This document shows, piece after piece, positions 61,634-64,000 of a stretch of DNA of 64,000 bases. This DNA is from Clostridium_AM tanneri (GTDB taxonomy: Bacteria; Bacillota; Clostridia; Clostridiales; Clostridiaceae): the NCBI RefSeq assembly GCF_033659955.1, contig NZ_JARUJP010000007.1:1-64000 (forward strand), written 5' to 3'. The translations under genes were made by a program, and so were the position numbers. The notes beneath the pieces were generated by a model, which did not search any database, had not been told where the DNA came from, and saw nothing but the letters and a program-made list of their open reading frames with translations. Every line of letters begins with the position of its first letter. Positions within the stretch are counted from its first letter, which is position 1.

Positions 61634-62479
61634 CTACTCTGGTCTCTCTAATGATATATTACCTAACTTTCCACCTCTAAATTCATCTAAAAGTAGTACA
61701 GCCACTCTATTGTAGTCAATTTGACCTCCAGATATAACAGCCCCTCTTTTCCTACCTATATTATTCATATTTTCTAGTGGATCTTCACTTAACTCCGTAA
61801 GCTTATATCTTCCCATTAATCTATCAGGGTATTCATTTTGAAGTCTTTCTATAAGCTTTAAAGCAAGTTCCTCAATATCCATAATTTCATCTTTTATTGC
61901 TCCAGTGAAAGCTAGGTTCAGTTGAGTTTCCTCACTTTCTAGTTTTGGCCATAAAATTCCTGGTGTATCCATTAGTTCCATACCAATTTTGGTCTTTATC
62001 CACTGTTTGCTTTTAGTAACTCCTGGTCTATCTCCAGTTTTAGCTATGTTATTTTTAGCCATTTTATTTATAAATGTAGATTTTCCTACATTGGGTATAC
62101 CTATAACCATAACTCTATCTGTTATATTTACAATACCCTTCTCTTTCATTCTTCCATGTTTTTCTTTTAAAAGATCGTTCATTAAAGGTCTTATACCTTT
62201 TAATCCTTCTCCAGTTAAACAATTCACGCCTATTAATCTAATGTTATCTTTAGATAAATTTTTAATCCACTCTCTAGTAACCTTCTCTTCACTTAAGTCA
62301 CTTTTGTTCAGCAGTATTATTCTTGGCTTGTTCCCACATATATCATCTACATCTGGATTTTTACTAGATCTTACAATTCTTGCATCTCTTATTTCTATTA
62401 TAGCATCTACAAGTTTTAAATTTTCTTTTATTTCTCTCCTAGTTTTTGCCATATGTCCTGGAAACCAATTTATAGCCAT
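61634..62479 (-). CDS. ylqF: ribosome biogenesis GTPase YlqF/RbgA
   Basis: 281 residues of circularly permuted GTPase: LLNKSDL (G4) comes before GIPNVGKSTFIN (G1) and MDTPG (G3). INWFPGHMAKTRREI at the N terminus is typical. It is needed for late assembly of the 50S subunit, including L16 incorporation in B. subtilis. It lies between lepB and rnhB, the standard position. Confidence 0.95.
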   Translation of the reverse strand: MAINWFPGHMAKTRREIKENLKLVDAIIEIRDARIVRSSKNPDVDDICGNKPRIILLNKSDLSEEKVTREWIKNLSKDNIRLIGVNCLTGEGLKGIRPLMNDLLKEKHGRMKEKGIVNITDRVMVIGIPNVGKSTFINKMAKNNIAKTGDRPGVTKSKQWIKTKIGMELMDTPGILWPKLESEETQLNLAFTGAIKDEIMDIEELALKLIERLQNEYPDRLMGRYKLTELSEDPLENMNNIGRKRGAVISGGQIDYNRVAVLLLDEFRGGKLGNISLERPE

Positions 62480-62498
62480 ATTATCATATCCTTTCTAA

Positions 62499-63056
62499 TT
62501 AGCTATTATTTGCGAAGACACTAAGGTCATTTATATCGTTAAAAGAAGTTAACTTTCCAAATCTGCTGAACGGATATATCCTAAGAGCAGCTCTGCCAAC
62601 TACCATTTTGTAACTTACAAATCCAACATCGGAAAATCTACTATCTCTACTATTATTTCTATTATCGCCTAAAACAAAAACCGTATTTTCAGGCACAGTT
62701 ACCTCATTAAAATCTCTCATATTAGCTTCAAGTATATAAGGCTCATCTTTTGGTACGTTGTTTATATATAATTTGTCTCCTTCGATTCTAACTTTGTCTC
62801 CCCCTACTGCAACAACTCTTTTAATGAACTTTTCTTTTGGATTTGCAGGGTATTTAATTACTACTATATCTCCAGCCTTAGGAGCCCTAAAATAATAACT
62901 AACCTTCTCTACAATCAACCTATCTTTATGACTTAAAGTAGGATCCATAGAGTGTCCATCCACACTTACAGTTTCAAAGACAAAGGTTATAATTAAAAAT
63001 GCCGCAATAATAGCTATAATCATCGATTTCCCTAACTCAATTAACTCTTTAAGCAA
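62499..63056 (-). CDS. lepB: signal peptidase I
   Basis: 185 residues. One N-terminal membrane helix (about 11-29) is followed by the catalytic Ser in DGHSMDPTL (about 36) and Lys in KFIKRVVAVGGD (about 78), and the box E motif GDNRNNSRDSR. It removes signal peptides at the outer face of the membrane. Start is TTG at 63054-63056 after GGAGG. Confidence 0.94.
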   Translation of the reverse strand: MLKELIELGKSMIIAIIAAFLIITFVFETVSVDGHSMDPTLSHKDRLIVEKVSYYFRAPKAGDIVVIKYPANPKEKFIKRVVAVGGDKVRIEGDKLYINNVPKDEPYILEANMRDFNEVTVPENTVFVLGDNRNNSRDSRFSDVGFVSYKMVVGRAALRIYPFSRFGKLTSFNDINDLSVFANNS

Positions 63057-63076
63057 AATCCTCCACCACCTTAATA

Positions 63077-63101
63077 TACAAAAAAGGGACTTTATAAAGC
63101 C
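63077..63101 (-). terminator. terminator of rplS
   Basis: Stem GGGGCTTTATAAAGTCCC, with a small internal loop, is followed on the minus strand by TTTTTTG, close to the rplS stop. Confidence 0.85.
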
Positions 63102-63113
63102 CCATCTTTTGTA

Positions 63114-63458
63114 TTATATTAATTCTTTTACTTTTGCAGCTTTACCAACTCTATCTCTTAAGTAGAATAGCTTAGCTCTTCTTACCTTACCTCTTCTAAC
63201 TACTTCTATCTTTTCAATGCTAGGAGAGTTAACAGGGAATGTTCTTTCAACTCCAACGTTGTAAGCAACTCTTCTTACAGTGAAAGTTTCTCTTAAACCA
63301 CCGTTTTGTCTTTTTAAAACTATTCCTTCAAAAACCTGTACTCTTTCTCTGTTACCTTCTTTAATTCTTACGTGAACTTTTACAGTATCTCCTACATTAA
63401 ATACTGGTAAGTCATTTCTGATTTGTTCTGCTTCTATTTGTCTTATTATTTCTAACAT
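63114..63458 (-). CDS. rplS: 50S ribosomal protein L19
   Basis: 114 residues. NVGDTVKVHVRIKEGNRERVQ and GVERTFPVNSPSIEKIEVVRRG are diagnostic. It lies at the subunit interface. Start ATG after AGGAGG. It has its own promoter and a structured leader after trmD. Confidence 0.97.
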   Translation of the reverse strand: MLEIIRQIEAEQIRNDLPVFNVGDTVKVHVRIKEGNRERVQVFEGIVLKRQNGGLRETFTVRRVAYNVGVERTFPVNSPSIEKIEVVRRGKVRRAKLFYLRDRVGKAAKVKELI

Positions 63459-63465
63459 TGTGCAT

Positions 63466-63540
63466 TACCTCCTAAAAATTATTCGACGCTCATGCCCAGC
63501 ATAATTGCAGACAGCGGAACGCCTGTGTAGCACGAAGAAT
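63466..63540 (-). promoter_or_regulatory. L19 leader element
   Basis: On the minus strand TTCGTGCT near the transcript start pairs with AGCGTCGAA before the AGGAGG. Inside are CAG/CTG and ATGC/GCAT hairpins (ATGCTGGGCAT). This layout and position fit the known ribosomal protein L19 leader of Firmicutes, which allows autoregulation by L19; the match is by eye. Confidence 0.65.
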
Positions 63541-63569
63541 ATTCTATCATACATACATATATATTTCAA
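63541..63569 (-). promoter_or_regulatory. rplS promoter
   Basis: Minus-strand -35 TTGAAA (63564-63569), 17-base spacer, -10 TAGAAT (63541-63546), between the trmD stop and the L19 leader. Confidence 0.75.
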
Positions 63570-63599
63570 TATTAAATTTAATTTTTTCCTGTAAATCCT

Positions 63600-64000
63600 T
63601 TAATAATCCTTAAATTTATCACTATTCAACAATTTTCTATCTTCTTTAGAAAATTCTAGTTTAGCAAATAAATCTGGTCTTCTATCTTTGGTTAATTTTA
63701 AGGATTGAAGTCTTCTCCATTTTCTTATATTTTCATGATGGCCGGAGGTTAAAATCTCCGGAACTCTCTTTCCCTCGAAATCCTCAGGCCTAGTATATTG
63801 AGGATATTCCAGGACTCCATTATAAAAAGATTCTTCTGTATAGCTTTCACTGCTTGAGAGGACTCCTGGCACCATCCTGCATATACTATCTACTATAGGT
63901 ATGCAAGCCATTTCTCCTCCTGTAAGAACAAAGTCTCCTAGTGATATCTCCATGTCAATGTAGGAATATACTCTTTCATCTATCCCTTCATAATGACCAC
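63600..64000 (-). CDS. trmD: tRNA (guanine(37)-N1)-methyltransferase, 3' part
   Basis: The frame is open to the right edge and encodes the C-terminal portion: GHYEGIDERV, EISLGDFVLTGGEMA with the trefoil-knot SAM site, and the helical C-terminal domain (SGHHENIRKWRR). An internal Met at 63953 is not the start. It methylates G37 of tRNAs. Together with rplS downstream it gives the conserved rimM-trmD-rplS order. Confidence 0.95.
   Translation of the reverse strand, partial: GHYEGIDERVYSYIDMEISLGDFVLTGGEMACIPIVDSICRMVPGVLSSSESYTEESFYNGVLEYPQYTRPEDFEGKRVPEILTSGHHENIRKWRRLQSLKLTKDRRPDLFAKLEFSKEDRKLLNSDKFKDY

Noticed and set aside
61989..62498. 169-codon plus-strand frame opposite ylqF
   Set aside because: Lies wholly within ylqF, a well-supported gene, and shows no recognisable domain.
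1..64000. CRISPR array, prophage, tRNA genes, complete insertion sequence
   Set aside because: I found no regularly spaced repeats, phage-type genes, cloverleaf-like sequences or transposase genes on either strand.

Overview
The window is chromosomal core DNA from a low-GC, spore-forming, anaerobic Firmicute, most likely Clostridium sensu stricto. The reasons are the strong A+T bias, AGGAGG-type ribosome binding sites with frequent TTG and GTG starts, sporulation genes (spoVS, a YlmC/YmxH gene, SpoIIIE/FtsK), CodY, a GlcT-type antiterminator, and a gene order that follows the conserved Firmicute block trmD-rplS-lepB-ylqF-rnhB-...-topA-codY-rpsB-tsf-pyrH-frr-uppS-cdsA-dxr-rseP-ispG-rimP-nusA-ylxR-ylxQ-infB-rbfA-nrnA-truB-ribF-rpsO-pnp. 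Nearly all genes lie on the minus strand, so transcription runs right to left. I see no prophage, CRISPR array, tRNA or intact insertion sequence.

Layout. 1-240: leader and two tandem consensus promoters of an rRNA operon that leaves the window on the left. 240-800: non-coding, with a cluster of hairpins. 0.8-9.8 kb: accessory and housekeeping genes (thioesterase, a Lon-like protease, a charged hypothetical protein, a 2H phosphoesterase, an N5-(carboxyethyl)ornithine synthase homologue, a siroheme/ferredoxin reductase, a GlpA-like flavoprotein). 9.8-16.8 kb: glucose PTS permease under a GlcT antiterminator, purB, HPr, an aminotransferase and a PHP phosphoesterase. 16.8-19.3 kb: a three-gene cassette (UbiA phosphoribosyltransferase, GT39-like glycosyltransferase, SMR-like transporter) that looks like a lipid-linked pentose pathway. 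19.6-31.5 kb: spoVS, rny, recA (SOS-regulated), pgsA, rimO, ftsK, tepA, aspartate kinase, ymxH and an M16 peptidase. 31.7-42 kb: the pnp-to-rimP translation and RNA-metabolism block. 42.4-51.9 kb: isoprenoid, envelope and translation genes (ispG, rseP, dxr, cdsA, uppS, frr, pyrH, tsf, rpsB). 52.3-64 kb: codY, topA, dprA, comM, yraN, rnhB, ylqF, lepB, rplS and the 3' part of trmD.

The genes form functional blocks: the MEP/isoprenoid genes dxr, ispG and uppS supply the carrier lipid that the UbiA cassette would use; ptsG and HPr act together in glucose uptake; the nusA-infB block joins transcription and translation; recA, dprA, comM and topA handle DNA.

The points most worth a second look are a CodY protein that lacks about 25 residues of its GAF domain, including the equivalents of residues that bind branched-chain amino acids in B. 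subtilis; a 14-bp hairpin that buries the ribosome binding site of the YmxH gene, and a weaker one before tepA; the lipid-linked pentose cassette; a structured, possibly transcribed region after pgsA; and several ribosomal-protein leaders. Many starts given here are shorter than the longest open frame, because the longer frame reads through the ribosome binding site.
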